A stretch of DNA of 64,000 bases from Cohnella sp. AR92 (GCF_003990975.1 NZ_RZJR01000003.1:186001-250000); one strand, 5' to 3'; shown: positions 36,283 to 45,630, counted from the stretch's first letter. The notes: generated from the letters alone by a model not told the origin. Translations and numbers: made by a program.

Positions 36283-36843
36283 ATGCCCATGGAAAACGGA
36301 GAACGCCGGAATCGCGGGGACAGGAGTCGGGAGCCCGAGGGGAGAGGGACGGTGTCCGCGTTCCGCTATGCCCTGCAGATCGGCTTCTTCGCCGGAGTGA
36401 TCTGGGGGCTGGTGCGATGGCTCGTCGTGGCGCTCAATCTAACGGAGGTTCCGCAAGCGTTCCTCGCCGACTCTTGGATGCCCAGGGCCAAGCTGAACAC
36501 CGCGTACTGGCATTGCGCGGGATTCGTTCTTTTCATTGCGATGTCAATCGCCGCTGCCGTCCTGTACTGGCTTCTTCTAGGGGCGCTTCGCGGCCCATGG
36601 CCCGGCGTCGTCTTCGGCGGGGCATGGTGGTGTCTTTTGTTTCTCGTCATCGGCCCTCCGACCGGGATGACGGAATCGGTGAGGGTGATCGGCTGGAACA
36701 GCATCGTGTCCGAGCTGGGCCTGTATTTGGTCTGGGGGCTGTTTATCGGTTACAGCATCGCATTCGAATTCCACGACGAAGCTTCGAGAGAGCCGGCAGG
36801 CAAGGCGGACAGCGGCGGAAGGAAAGCGCAGCCTTCGTCTTGA
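36283..36843 (+). CDS. YqhR-family conserved membrane protein
   Basis: A 186-residue protein with a basic N-terminal tail and four membrane segments (FFAGVIWGLVRWLVVAL, CAGFVLFIAMSIAAAVLYWLL, GVVFGGAWWCLLFLVIGPP, LGLYLVWGLFIGYSIAFEF). Order, size and PPTGMTESVR resemble Bacillus YqhR. The ATG at 36283 has GGAGGAGATAAG upstream. Function unknown; divergent from yqhQ. Confidence 0.8.
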   Translation: MPMENGERRNRGDRSREPEGRGTVSAFRYALQIGFFAGVIWGLVRWLVVALNLTEVPQAFLADSWMPRAKLNTAYWHCAGFVLFIAMSIAAAVLYWLLLGALRGPWPGVVFGGAWWCLLFLVIGPPTGMTESVRVIGWNSIVSELGLYLVWGLFIGYSIAFEFHDEASREPAGKADSGGRKAQPSS

Positions 36844-36978
36844 GCGGCCGGCCGTGCGTCGGTCTGGTCGGCAAGCTTCGCGCTATGATACAATATTTCC
36901 GAGTTAGTCTAACGCTGCGGCGGCATAGCCCAAGGGAAGCCCCGGCAGCAGAACCGGAACGATTGGGGAGCGCGAACC

Positions 36979-37425
36979 ATGACTCGAATATTGGTGTTGA
37001 ATGGACCGAATCTGAACATGCTCGGCATTCGGGAGCCGGGGATTTACGGCTCGGAATCCCTTAAGCAGATTGAGAACAACCTGCTCCAGGCGGCGGAACG
37101 CCTCGGAGTGGAGCTGGAATTTTACCAATCCAATCACGAGGGCGGCCTGCTTGATCGGATTCATGCCGCTTACGGCCATACGGATGGAATCCTTATCAAT
37201 CCCGGAGCGTATACTCACACGAGCATCGCCCTCCGCGACGGAATCGCCTCGGTAGGGCTTCCCGTCGTCGAGGTGCATTTGTCCAACATACATAAGCGGG
37301 AGTCGTTCCGACATGTGTCCATGACGGCGCCGGTCTGCGTAGGCCAGATCTCGGGCTTCGGAGCATACGGCTACGAGATGGGGCTGCTTGCGCTGTGCAA
37401 ACACCTCGGCGTGGAGACGAACTGA
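36979..37425 (+). CDS. aroQ: 3-dehydroquinate dehydratase, type II
   Basis: A 148-residue enzyme of the shikimate pathway, dehydrating 3-dehydroquinate. NGPNLNMLG, the active-site loop [31 protein letters not shown] and [16 protein letters not shown] are all present. Length and dodecameric type II fold fit. GGGGAG precedes the ATG; 20 nt before the peptidase gene, as in B. subtilis yqhS-yqhT. Confidence 0.96.
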   Translation: MTRILVLNGPNLNMLGIREPGIYGSESLKQIENNLLQAAERLGVELEFYQSNHEGGLLDRIHAAYGHTDGILINPGAYTHTSIALRDGIASVGLPVVEVHLSNIHKRESFRHVSMTAPVCVGQISGFGAYGYEMGLLALCKHLGVETN

Positions 37426-37445
37426 TTAGAAGGGGATGAAGACGA

Positions 37446-38519
37446 GTGGCTAACGAGAGAGTCAGCAAATTAAGAGCAGCGCTACAGGAGCTTGGCGGAG
37501 AAGCCATCCTGATCACGAATGCGTATAATCGGCGTTATCTGTCGGGCTTTACCGGCAGCTCCGGGGTTGTCCTGATTACGAGAGAGCGCGCCGTGCTGCT
37601 AACCGACTTCCGCTATCGCGAGCAAGCGCCCCAGCAGGCGAAAGGATTCGAAGTGCTCGAACACGGCCCCGGCATCTATGGAGATGTGGCCGCTCTTCTG
37701 AACAAATGGGGCGTCAGCCGCCTTCATATCGAAGAACAGGACATGACTTACGCGACTTACCTTTCCGTTCAAGAGAAGCTGAATCCGATCGAGCTTGTCG
37801 TGTCGCAGGGGATCGTCGAGAAGCTTCGCGAGATCAAGGACGAGCAGGAGATCGCCATAATTCAGGAAGCGGCGGATGTGGCCGACCGGGCCTTCGATCA
37901 TATCCTGGGCTTCATCAAGCCTGGCGTAACGGAGGCTTCCGTCGCTCTGGAACTGGAGACCTTCATGAGAAAGCAAGGAGCGGCGGGTCCCTCCTTCGAT
38001 ACGATTGTCGCCTCCGGCGAACGGTCCTCGCTTCCTCATGGAGTCGCCAGCGATAAATTGATCGGAAGCGGAGAATTCGTGACGTTGGATTTCGGCGCAT
38101 ACTACAAAGGCTATTGCTCCGACATTACCCGTACGGTCGTCGTCGGACCGGCGTCCGATCGCCACCGCGAGATTTATGGAATCGTGCTGGAAGCCCAGTT
38201 GAACGCGCTGGAGCATCTGCGTCCCGGAATGACGGGTCACGACGGGGATGCCTTGACGAGAGATATCATTACAAGGTATGGTTATGGTGACTATTTCGGT
38301 CACAGCACCGGACATGGGGTCGGCATGGAGGTTCACGAATGGCCTCGCCTGGCCAGAAATTCGAATTCGATTTTAACCCCCGGCATGATCGTTACGGTCG
38401 AACCCGGCATCTATCTCCCCGGCTTCGGGGGCGTACGGATCGAAGACGACGTCGTTGTGACGAATGACGGGATTAAAATACTTACTCGTTCTCCGAAAGA
38501 GCTGATCGTTCTCGATTAA
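37446..38519 (+). CDS. M24-family Xaa-Pro aminopeptidase (YqhT type)
   Basis: A 357-residue cytoplasmic peptidase cutting N-terminal residues before proline. The N-terminal creatinase-like domain (about 1-125) precedes the pita-bread metallopeptidase fold; metal ligands lie in [38 protein letters not shown] and GGVRIEDDV. The start is GTG at 37446 after AAGGGGATG. Between aroQ and efp, so probably one transcript. Confidence 0.93.
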   Translation: MANERVSKLRAALQELGGEAILITNAYNRRYLSGFTGSSGVVLITRERAVLLTDFRYREQAPQQAKGFEVLEHGPGIYGDVAALLNKWGVSRLHIEEQDMTYATYLSVQEKLNPIELVVSQGIVEKLREIKDEQEIAIIQEAADVADRAFDHILGFIKPGVTEASVALELETFMRKQGAAGPSFDTIVASGERSSLPHGVASDKLIGSGEFVTLDFGAYYKGYCSDITRTVVVGPASDRHREIYGIVLEAQLNALEHLRPGMTGHDGDALTRDIITRYGYGDYFGHSTGHGVGMEVHEWPRLARNSNSILTPGMIVTVEPGIYLPGFGGVRIEDDVVVTNDGIKILTRSPKELIVLD

Positions 38520-38565
38520 GCTTCGGCCTTGGAGAGCCACGTTTCCACAGGAGGGAATTTTTACA

Positions 38566-39123
38566 GTGATTTCCGTTAACGATTTGAAGACAGGCCTTAC
38601 CATTGAAGTGGACGGAGACCTTTGCTCCGTTGTCGACTTCCAGCACGTTAAGCCAGGCAAGGGCGCAGCTTTCGTCCGCACGAAGCTGAAGAACCTGCGC
38701 AACGGCAATGCCATCGAGAAGACGTTCCGCGCCGGCGAGAACGTTGTGCGCGCTCATGTCGAGAACCGTCAGGTGCAATACCTGTACAACTCCGGCAGCG
38801 AGTACACCTTCATGGATAACGAGACGTACGACCAGTTTACGCTGGACAAGAAGCAGCTCGAATGGGAGATCAACTTCCTCCTCGAGAACATGAACGTTAA
38901 CATCTCGAGCTACCAAGGCGAGATCATCGGGATCAACATTCCGAACAGCGTCGACTTGAAGGTCGTCGAGACCGAGCCGGGCATCAAGGGCAACACCGCT
39001 ACCGGCGCAACCAAGAACGCCAAGCTGGAGACCGGCCTGAACGTTCAAGTTCCGCTCTTCATCAACGAAGGCGACGTTCTGACGATCGATACCCGCGAAG
39101 GCAAGTACGTCTCCCGCGCGTAA
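38566..39123 (+). CDS. efp: Elongation factor P
   Basis: A 185-residue translation factor that rescues ribosomes stalled on polyproline. Three beta-barrel domains; [16 protein letters not shown] carries the Lys at the tip of domain I that is modified in many species, and the C-terminal [12 protein letters not shown] is typical. GTG start, ACAGGAGGGA upstream. Downstream terminator closes the aroQ-pepP-efp unit. Confidence 0.97.
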   Translation: MISVNDLKTGLTIEVDGDLCSVVDFQHVKPGKGAAFVRTKLKNLRNGNAIEKTFRAGENVVRAHVENRQVQYLYNSGSEYTFMDNETYDQFTLDKKQLEWEINFLLENMNVNISSYQGEIIGINIPNSVDLKVVETEPGIKGNTATGATKNAKLETGLNVQVPLFINEGDVLTIDTREGKYVSRA

Positions 39124-39136
39124 TCCGCAGCGAATT

Positions 39137-39179
39137 ATCCTTGCCCGTGCGCATAGACATGCGCGGGCAAGGATTTTTT
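39137..39179 (+). terminator. Terminator after efp
   Basis: ATCCTTGCCCG(TG)CGCAT pairs with ATGCGCGGGCAAGGAT (one bulge), followed by six T. Confidence 0.9.
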
Positions 39180-39202
39180 GTATTTCTGGGCCTAAAATGT
39201 TG

Positions 39203-39211
39203 TGCTATAAT
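39203..39211 (+). promoter_or_regulatory. Extended -10 promoter of lysC
   Basis: TGCTATAAT is a perfect extended -10; no good -35 is visible. It lies 42 nt before the coding start. The space is too short for a lysine riboswitch, and none is seen. Confidence 0.6.
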
Positions 39212-39253
39212 ATACTGCTGTATGCAGATGGATGATCAAGGAGTGAAATTGCG

Positions 39254-40507
39254 TTGTCCTTAATCGTAATGAAATTCGGCGGCAGTTCCGTTGGAACGAC
39301 GGAACGCATGCAGCGCGTGGCACAGCGAATTATCGACAAAAAGCTGCAAGGCCACCGCGTCGTGGCAGTCGTCTCCGCAATGGGCGACACGACGGATGAT
39401 TTGATTGATAAATCCCAGGAGCTCAACGATAACCCTCCTGCCAGGGAGATGGATATGCTTCTGACGACCGGCGAGCAGATCTCCGTCGCGCTTCTGGCAA
39501 TGACGATCCATAAGCTCGGGCATGACGCCAAGTCGTTCACGGGCTGGCAGGCCGGCATTACGACGGAAGCGGTTCATGGCAAGGCTCGGATCAGCAACAT
39601 CGCTCCGACCCGCCTGTTCAAGGCGATCGACGAAGGCAACATCGTCATTGTCGCCGGCTTCCAAGGCATGACGGAGGACGGCGAGATCACGACGCTCGGC
39701 CGCGGCGGATCGGACACGACCGCAGTCGCGCTTGCCGCCGCTGTCCAAGCGGACGTATGCGAGATCTATACGGACGTCGACGGGATCTATTCGACCGACC
39801 CTCGCGTCGTGAAGAACGCGCGCAAGCTGGATGTCATCTCGTATGACGAGATGCTGGAGTTGGCTCATCTCGGAGCGGCCGTCCTTCACCCGCGTGCCGT
39901 TGAATACGCTAAGCATAATAAGGTTCATCTTGTGGTTCGGTCTAGTTTCACCCAGAATGAAGGCACGCTCGTGAGGGAGGAAGCAGCAATGGAACAAGGA
40001 GTCGTCGTTAGCGGAATCGCGTTCGACAAGAACGTCGCGCGCATCAGCATTCTAGGAGTACAGGATGTTCCGGGCGTTCTGGCGAACGTATTCGGAGCGC
40101 TTGCAGCGGATGGCATCGATGTCGACATTATCGTACAGAGCGGCGTTCAAGACGGGAAGGCGGACTTCTCCTTCACGGTATCCCTGTCGGATCGCGCGAA
40201 GGCGCTCGGCGTCATCGAGAACATTCGCAATGTCGTTCCTTACGACGAGGCTACTTACGAAGAAGGCCTTGTGAAGGTGTCTATCGTCGGAGCGGGCATG
40301 GTGTCCAATCCGGGAGTCGCCGCCAAGATGTTCGAAGTCATCTCGAAGCAAGGCGTCAGCATCAAGATGGTGAGCACGTCGGAGATCAAGTGCTCCTGCG
40401 TCATCGCCGCGGAGCCTCTTCACGACGTCGTGCGCGCCCTGCACACCGCTTACGGCCTCGACACGGCGGACGCCGCATTCGTCGGCGGGCCGCAGGATCG
40501 CCGTTAA
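39254..40507 (+). CDS. lysC: Aspartate kinase (lysC type)
   Basis: A 417-residue aspartokinase, first step of lysine, threonine, methionine and diaminopimelate synthesis. KFGGSSVGT near the N-terminus is the kinase signature, and two ACT domains at about 255-410 (ILGVQDVPGVLANVFGAL, VSIVGAGMVSNPGVAAKM) are regulatory. The start is TTG at 39254 with AAGGAGTG upstream. Codon 246 is an ATG with its own ribosome site, giving a candidate beta subunit (separate entry). It is part of the block interrupting the efp-yqhV synteny. Confidence 0.95.
   Translation: MSLIVMKFGGSSVGTTERMQRVAQRIIDKKLQGHRVVAVVSAMGDTTDDLIDKSQELNDNPPAREMDMLLTTGEQISVALLAMTIHKLGHDAKSFTGWQAGITTEAVHGKARISNIAPTRLFKAIDEGNIVIVAGFQGMTEDGEITTLGRGGSDTTAVALAAAVQADVCEIYTDVDGIYSTDPRVVKNARKLDVISYDEMLELAHLGAAVLHPRAVEYAKHNKVHLVVRSSFTQNEGTLVREEAAMEQGVVVSGIAFDKNVARISILGVQDVPGVLANVFGALAADGIDVDIIVQSGVQDGKADFSFTVSLSDRAKALGVIENIRNVVPYDEATYEEGLVKVSIVGAGMVSNPGVAAKMFEVISKQGVSIKMVSTSEIKCSCVIAAEPLHDVVRALHTAYGLDTADAAFVGGPQDRR
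39989..40507 (+). CDS. Candidate aspartokinase beta subunit from an internal in-frame start
   Basis: An internal ATG (codon 246 of the aspartokinase, MEQGVVVSGIAFDKN) is preceded by GAGGGAGGA at about 9 nt and opens a 172-residue product consisting of the ACT domains. B. subtilis aspartokinase II is known to make such a beta subunit from an overlapping in-phase start; the position corresponds. Confidence 0.6.
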   Translation: MEQGVVVSGIAFDKNVARISILGVQDVPGVLANVFGALAADGIDVDIIVQSGVQDGKADFSFTVSLSDRAKALGVIENIRNVVPYDEATYEEGLVKVSIVGAGMVSNPGVAAKMFEVISKQGVSIKMVSTSEIKCSCVIAAEPLHDVVRALHTAYGLDTADAAFVGGPQDRR

Positions 40508-40542
40508 TCGGAGCTTCGTTCACGCTATATCAACCCGAACTC

Positions 40543-40578
40543 GACAAGCTTGGCTATTCGGCCAGGCTTGTTTTTTTC
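40543..40578 (+). terminator. Terminator after lysC
   Basis: ACAAGCTTGGC pairs with GCCAGGCTTGT (one mismatch), 6-nt loop, then seven T. Confidence 0.88.
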
Positions 40579-40752
40579 GATTATCGAAGGAACTCCGTCC
40601 TCCGAGCCTCTCAGGAGCTGGTTGCTCTACCTCATACCATCGATCAACTATCCTTAATAGGAAAAAGAGTCCGACTCTAACGCGAAACTATTCCCCCATA
40701 CCACGCGTCTACTAAACAAGTACATAACGACTAAAAAATGGGAGCATTCGCG

Positions 40753-42273
40753 ATGAGAAGAAGACTGTTGTACGTTTTGATGACCGGCTCGCTGCTGGCG
40801 GGATCGCTCCCGTTCTCCGCGATCGGAGCGGACGCAGCCGAAACTGCGAACGTGGAACAAGCCCAAATGTCCGTGTCCTATGACGTTTCGTCTCTCGTCA
40901 AACCCGACGGCACCTACTGGGTATGGGGAGGAGAGGGAATGCCTACCGTGCCGACCCAGGTCCATGGCTTAACGGAAGCGGAGGAGTCTCTAGGCGAACA
41001 TCTGGTTCGCCGTACGGACGGCACTTTGTGGCATTGGCGGAAGAAGACGGGCGGCTCTGCGGAGTATGACGTACAGAAGATCCCCGAGATTCTCGACCCT
41101 GTCGCGGCGATTTCGATCGATTCGGCCGGTGCATCGACGCTCGTTCTGGATCGGGACGGCAGGGTTTATCGATTGGATCGATGGAATTCGAGCACGCAGG
41201 AAGGAACCGAACGGCAGTTGAGCGGAATCGACAAGGTTCGAGAGATGACGAAATATGAAGATTTGCAGAATCGCAAGATCCTCTTCGTCTTTCTTAAGGA
41301 TGACGGAAGCGTATGGCGTTCCGATTCCGGCTTGGCGTCTTTCGTGCAGGCCAAGGAGATCCAAGGAGCCGCGAAAGTGCTGCAAAACGGCGTTCTTCTG
41401 AAGGACGGCACCGTGCGGGAGTGGCCGAACGGATATCTGTCGGGAGGCAAGCGAGCGGCCGAAAGCTGGAGCGGCGTTTCTTCCGCTATAGTGCGAGGAG
41501 TGGCGAATATTCGTTGGTACCATTCCGACGGACTATCGAGCGTGGCGGTCGACAAAGAGAATCGATTATGGTACTGGGGAGCTAAGGGATATTCCTTCGA
41601 GGCTCCGTCCGTTGCCTCCCCCGTCCTCTTGAAGATGGCTCTGAACGTGAAGGAGGCTTACATCGTCAATCGTTCCATCGTCTATCTCACGCAAGAAGGG
41701 CACTTCGAGCAAGCCGGCCTTGGAACGATCTGGGCGGGCATGCCGTTTAAGCGCTGGGCGTCGAGCTTCGACGGCGCCGTACCGGGCGCTAAGCACTTGA
41801 TCCTGCATCGAATGGACGGAACGCTGTGGGGCTGGGGAAGCAACGTCCATAACGAGCTGGGCTTCGGAGACGCCTATGATCGCCTCATTCCGCTCCCCGT
41901 TCAGTTCCCGGTCGAGCTTGTCCTGAACGGAGAATCCATTCCCTTGACGAACGGGGTCTTGACCCGGTACGGCCAGTCGTACGTTCCGATGCGATCGATC
42001 TTCGAGCGGCTTGGAGCGGCCGTTACCTGGGACGAGCAAGGCAAGATCGCTTCCATCGAGCGCGCGGCCAGCGGGGATAAACCTGCCGTTCGCATGAGGT
42101 TCAACTTCAAGAACGATTCGGTCACGTTAAACGAAGAGAAGCTGGCATTCCCGCGCCCGATGCTCAGCGAAGGCGGCATCACTTACCTTCCTCTGAGAGT
42201 AGTCAGCGAGTCGCTTGGAGCCAACGTGGAATGGGTAAAGCAAGAGGGACGGATATACATCGAGATGGAGTAG
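40753..42273 (+). CDS. Secreted RCC1-like protein with C-terminal stalk domain, paralog 1
   Basis: A 506-residue secreted protein with a signal peptide (residues 1-26). About residues 45-375 contain repeats of the RCC1/beta-propeller type, seen as DGTYWVWG, TDGTLWHWR, DGRVYRL, DGSVWRSD, DGTVREW, ENRLWYWG and MDGTLWGWG. The last about 125 residues are a copper amine oxidase N-terminal-like (stalk) domain (LNGESIPLTNGVL, YVPMRSIFERLGAAVTW, YLPLRVVSESLGANVEW). The ATG at 40753 is preceded by GGGAG at 9 nt; the earlier ATG at 40738 overlaps this site. No sorting motif or SLH domain. Tandem with a paralog 36 nt downstream; function unknown. Confidence 0.85.
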   Translation: MRRRLLYVLMTGSLLAGSLPFSAIGADAAETANVEQAQMSVSYDVSSLVKPDGTYWVWGGEGMPTVPTQVHGLTEAEESLGEHLVRRTDGTLWHWRKKTGGSAEYDVQKIPEILDPVAAISIDSAGASTLVLDRDGRVYRLDRWNSSTQEGTERQLSGIDKVREMTKYEDLQNRKILFVFLKDDGSVWRSDSGLASFVQAKEIQGAAKVLQNGVLLKDGTVREWPNGYLSGGKRAAESWSGVSSAIVRGVANIRWYHSDGLSSVAVDKENRLWYWGAKGYSFEAPSVASPVLLKMALNVKEAYIVNRSIVYLTQEGHFEQAGLGTIWAGMPFKRWASSFDGAVPGAKHLILHRMDGTLWGWGSNVHNELGFGDAYDRLIPLPVQFPVELVLNGESIPLTNGVLTRYGQSYVPMRSIFERLGAAVTWDEQGKIASIERAASGDKPAVRMRFNFKNDSVTLNEEKLAFPRPMLSEGGITYLPLRVVSESLGANVEWVKQEGRIYIEME

Positions 42274-42309
42274 AGCTGACTATGGACTAACTTTCGGGAG
42301 GGAACCTTT

Positions 42310-43770
42310 TTGAGAAAACCGCTTGTTTACGCAGTCCTATCCGCTCTTCTGTTTGGCTCTCTTGCGCCTGCGGCTTCGGCCGAGGGAGCGCAAGATGGCC
42401 TGATTGCCTCGTATACGCTCGGTTCGCTGATCAAGTCCGACGGAACCTATTGGATCTGGGGAGAGAACGGCAAGTCGGTGCCGACCCAACTGCACGGGCT
42501 AACGAACGTAACCCAAGCCTTCTCCGATGGCTATGTCGAGAAGAAGGATGGCTCCTTGTGGCACTGGGAGGGGAAGCCAGGCTCGCCTACCGGTTACGAG
42601 ATCCAAGAGATCAAGGGGATCATGCATCCGGTCGACGTGCTTGCAAGCAGCGGGAAAGTGCTCGTTCTCGACGTAGAGGGCCGCGTTTACAAGATGGCCG
42701 AGGAGTCGGCGGGGCCGGACTCGGCCGCTTACGCCTTGGTCGACGGAATCGCGGATGTGGTGAAGATGGAAGACGATGGCGGAATCTTCTCTTTCCTGAA
42801 GAGAGACGGGTCCGTCTGGCGCTCCGATGCTAAATTCGATTATCTCTGGCAATCAACGGAGCTGGGGGGCGCGGTAGACCTTCAGCAAGGCATCGTGCTG
42901 CAGCAGGACGGAACGGTATATGATTGGCCGGAAAGCTACCAGAGCGGAGATTGGCCGCATATTCCGGCGCAAGCCGTTGCCGGATTGCCGGCCGTTCGGG
43001 CTATCTGGTCGAATGGGAGAACGAATCTCGCAATCGACAACGAGAATCGCTTGTGGTTCTGGGGCATGACCGTCACCGGGGCCTCGGACGGCACGACCTA
43101 TCACCGGCAAGCCGTGCCGGTTCTGCTGGCCAACGTGAAGAACGTGCAGTCCGCTTCTATCGTGGGACGCGCCATCGTCGCGTTCACGAAGGAGGGGAAG
43201 GTCTACCAAGCCTCGATCGAACGGGAAACGATGCCGTCTAATGCGGAATTCAAACCGATTGCCGGCGGCATTAGCGAGGTGAGAGACGGCCGGGGATACA
43301 TGATGCTGCAGAAGACGGATGGCACTTTATGGGGCTGGGGCGATATTAACTTCCTGAGGGTTGAAGGGGGAGACGACTACGACTCGCCCGTTCAGCTGCC
43401 TGCCCCCATTGAAGTCGTCCTGAACGGGGAATCCGTCGCGCTGTCCAACGGAGTCATCGTTCGCTCCGGGCAGGCCTTTATCCCGCTGCGATCCGTCTTC
43501 GAGAAGCTTGGAGCGAAAGTATCCTGGGATAACGAGAGCAAGATCGCGACGGTGGAACGCGCCGCAGCCGACCCAGCGGATTCCGTGAAGGTGCAGCTCA
43601 ACTTCAAGACCGGAACGATGACATTGAACGGATCGCCTGTCCAACTGCAGAACGGGCTGTTCAGCGCCGAAGGCAGCACCTACCTCCCGCTCCGGTTTAT
43701 CAGCGAATCTCTTGGGGCGAAGGTCGATTGGCAGGCGAAGCAGGGCAAGATAGCGATTACGATGGCATAA
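42310..43770 (+). CDS. Secreted RCC1-like protein with C-terminal stalk domain, paralog 2
   Basis: A 486-residue paralog of the preceding gene: signal peptide (1-24, ending ASAEG), RCC1-like repeats (DGTYWIWG, KKDGSLWHWEG, VEGRVYKM, DGSVWRSD, DGTVYDWPES, ENRLWFWG, TDGTLWGWGD) and a C-terminal stalk domain (LNGESVALSNGVI, FIPLRSVFEKLGAKVSW, YLPLRFISESLGAKVDW). The same order of motifs shows a recent-looking tandem duplication. Start is TTG at 42310 after GGGAGGG. Probably co-transcribed with paralog 1; converges on the DUF441 gene with only 11 bp between the ends. Confidence 0.85.
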   Translation: MRKPLVYAVLSALLFGSLAPAASAEGAQDGLIASYTLGSLIKSDGTYWIWGENGKSVPTQLHGLTNVTQAFSDGYVEKKDGSLWHWEGKPGSPTGYEIQEIKGIMHPVDVLASSGKVLVLDVEGRVYKMAEESAGPDSAAYALVDGIADVVKMEDDGGIFSFLKRDGSVWRSDAKFDYLWQSTELGGAVDLQQGIVLQQDGTVYDWPESYQSGDWPHIPAQAVAGLPAVRAIWSNGRTNLAIDNENRLWFWGMTVTGASDGTTYHRQAVPVLLANVKNVQSASIVGRAIVAFTKEGKVYQASIERETMPSNAEFKPIAGGISEVRDGRGYMMLQKTDGTLWGWGDINFLRVEGGDDYDSPVQLPAPIEVVLNGESVALSNGVIVRSGQAFIPLRSVFEKLGAKVSWDNESKIATVERAAADPADSVKVQLNFKTGTMTLNGSPVQLQNGLFSAEGSTYLPLRFISESLGAKVDWQAKQGKIAITMA

Positions 43771-43781
43771 CTAAGGCATGC

Positions 43782-44240
43782 CTACTTGTCGGCGAACATC
43801 TGAAGCACCTTCAGGATGAACGCCGTGATTCCCGCCGCCATCAGAGGGCCGACCGGAATGCCGCGCAGGAACACGATTCCGATGATCGAGCCGATGACCA
43901 GGCCGACGATCAGCTGCGGGTCTACCTTGAGCAGCTCGAGGCCTTTGCCGTTCATATAAGTGGCGGCGGCTCCTCCGATGAGGGCGACCCAGCCTGTCCA
44001 GCTTGTGAAGGCATGCGCGACGTCCTTGAGCTGAACCTTGCCGGCGGCGAACGGAACCAGCACCGCGAGCGTCAGAAACAGCAGGCCGATCTCCAGCCCT
44101 CTCCGTTCGATGGCGGGAAGGTATCTCTGAAGGTGAATCAGCTTGACGACCAGCAGAAGGCAGGCAGCGGTCGTGATAATGGGAGAACGGCCCACGAGGC
44201 CGATCACGATTAAACCGACTAATACGATTTCGCCGTTCAT
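43782..44240 (-). CDS. DUF441 integral membrane protein
   Basis: A 152-residue protein of the DUF441 (YtwI-like) family, with four or five membrane helices. [41 protein letters not shown] are characteristic. The frame is open to 44291 on the minus strand, but MNGEIVLV at 44240 begins the first helix directly. Function unknown. No terminator fits in the 11-bp convergent gap. Confidence 0.88.
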   Translation of the reverse strand: MNGEIVLVGLIVIGLVGRSPIITTAACLLLVVKLIHLQRYLPAIERRGLEIGLLFLTLAVLVPFAAGKVQLKDVAHAFTSWTGWVALIGGAAATYMNGKGLELLKVDPQLIVGLVIGSIIGIVFLRGIPVGPLMAAGITAFILKVLQMFADK

Positions 44241-44302
44241 GAACCACTCACGCCTTCCGGGGGAACTCGGCGGGACGGGCTTGCCGCTCATTTATGCTTA
44301 TG

Positions 44303-44345
44303 GAAGGGTCCTTTCGCTTAGAACGACGAGCGAGAGGACCCTTTT
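44303..44345 (-). terminator. Hairpin between the ComA-like and DUF441 genes
   Basis: AAGGGTCCTTTCGCT pairs with AGCGAGAGGACCCTT (one mismatch), in the gap behind the minus-strand ComA-like gene; its T tract on the minus strand is short (CCTTCC), so termination may be partial. Confidence 0.45.
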
Positions 44346-44358
44346 CCTGTCCCGAGTC

Positions 44359-45177
44359 TCAGATCATATAATCCGAGATCAGCCGATGGTGCGCGAAAGT
44401 ATCCGAACGCAGTCCTCTTCGCAGCGTCTCGAGCGACAAGACGTCGTTCGGCGAGATGTTGCCCAGATTGGCGTCCGTGCCCAGAATGCCGAGCAGCGCG
44501 ACCTGCTGTTCTTTTCTCGGAGCCTCCCAGAGCAGGCAGCTCATATCCGGGAGCGCCCGGCGAAGCCGGAGCAGCTCCTCCTCGCGGCATTTGCCGCTGT
44601 CATCGAACAAGCCGACGCCGACCCCCGATTCCCGGGCTTCGACGGTGATCAGCTCCGCGCCTCTTCCCCGGTCCAGCTCGAACGTCCGCTTCAAATCGTC
44701 CAGGACGATCCTCGAGCCCGCTTGTTTTTTGCCGTATTCCGTAAATACCCGCAGCCCCCGCTGAGTCGCTTCCGTGATCAAGCCGTCCCTCTGGCGGCGG
44801 GTCAGCTCGATCGTGCCGTCCGACACCTCGACTCCGTCAAAGCCGAGCTCCTGCACCATGTCGAAGAACTCTCCGATCACCTCCAGCCGAAACGCGGCTT
44901 CGAGCAGCGTGCCGCCGGGGAAAGTCGCCACGTTGTGCTGTTTGGCCAAGGCGATCTTATCTCGCAGAACGCCGGTCTTATAGAGCGGGGAAGTTCCGAA
45001 GCCGAACTTCAGAAGATCGATATAATCTCCGGCGGTCAGGAGCAGGTCGTTAAACGCCGAAGGCCCCAGGCCTTTGTCGATGACCATCGTGAGGCCCGTT
45101 TGCCGAGGCTTGCCGTTTCTCTTCTCGGTCGGATCCTCCAACGCGCACGGCCAGACGCGGCCGGTCGTAATATCCAT
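44359..45177 (-). CDS. Phosphosulfolactate synthase (ComA family)
   Basis: A 272-residue TIM-barrel protein of the ComA family, which adds sulfite to phosphoenolpyruvate to make phosphosulfolactate. MVIDKGLGP, IDLLKFGFGTS, GGTLLEAAF, FDGVEVSDGTIEL, and TEYGKK are typical. In archaea it serves coenzyme M synthesis; in Bacillus the relative (YitD) is linked to the abundant spore sulfolactate. No ComB or ComC gene lies nearby here. GAGGAGAG precedes the ATG on the minus strand. Function in spores is inference. Confidence 0.88.
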   Translation of the reverse strand: MDITTGRVWPCALEDPTEKRNGKPRQTGLTMVIDKGLGPSAFNDLLLTAGDYIDLLKFGFGTSPLYKTGVLRDKIALAKQHNVATFPGGTLLEAAFRLEVIGEFFDMVQELGFDGVEVSDGTIELTRRQRDGLITEATQRGLRVFTEYGKKQAGSRIVLDDLKRTFELDRGRGAELITVEARESGVGVGLFDDSGKCREEELLRLRRALPDMSCLLWEAPRKEQQVALLGILGTDANLGNISPNDVLSLETLRRGLRSDTFAHHRLISDYMI

Positions 45178-45366
45178 AGACAGCTCTCCTCATGTGAAGG
45201 TTGAGTGCGGTTCGTTCATGCTCGATCAATATATGCAGCGAGAGTTAGGCAGGTGCCCGTGCGGCGGAGCGGGAGAATTAGGGTTCCCGTTGGAAAACTA
45301 GCAAGTTGGAGCGGGCGGCGGCATAGAGTAGGATACGGCTTCAGTTGGTAGAAAGGGGGGGACCGG

Positions 45367-45630
45367 GTGGACAAGACTGTGTTTAGCATGGCATTGCTTC
45401 GCATTTTCTCGGGGAGCATCGAGCTGACGGCCGCGATCGTCATGCTGAAGATGAACGAAGTGCATAAGGCGCTTGCCGTGAATTCCATGCTGGCGATGGT
45501 AGGGCCGCTTGTCTTGCTGACCACAACGACAATCGGGCTCGTCGGCATGGCGGACAAGCTTTCTCCTATGCGCTTTATCTGGGTGACGGTCGGCGTAGCC
45601 TGCCTGCTTATCGGCATTCTGAAGAAGTGA
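45367..45630 (+). CDS. YqhV-family small membrane protein (DUF2619)
   Basis: An 87-residue protein with three membrane helices, matching Bacillus YqhV in size, sequence style (ALLRIFSGSIELTAAIVMLK, GVACLLIGILKK) and position immediately before spoIIIAA. Start is GTG at 45367 behind AAGGGGGG. Function unknown. Confidence 0.88.
   Translation: MDKTVFSMALLRIFSGSIELTAAIVMLKMNEVHKALAVNSMLAMVGPLVLLTTTTIGLVGMADKLSPMRFIWVTVGVACLLIGILKK

Noticed and set aside
39124..39253. A lysine riboswitch upstream of lysC
   Set aside because: The gap is only 130 nt, mostly the efp terminator and promoter; no L-box landmarks are present.
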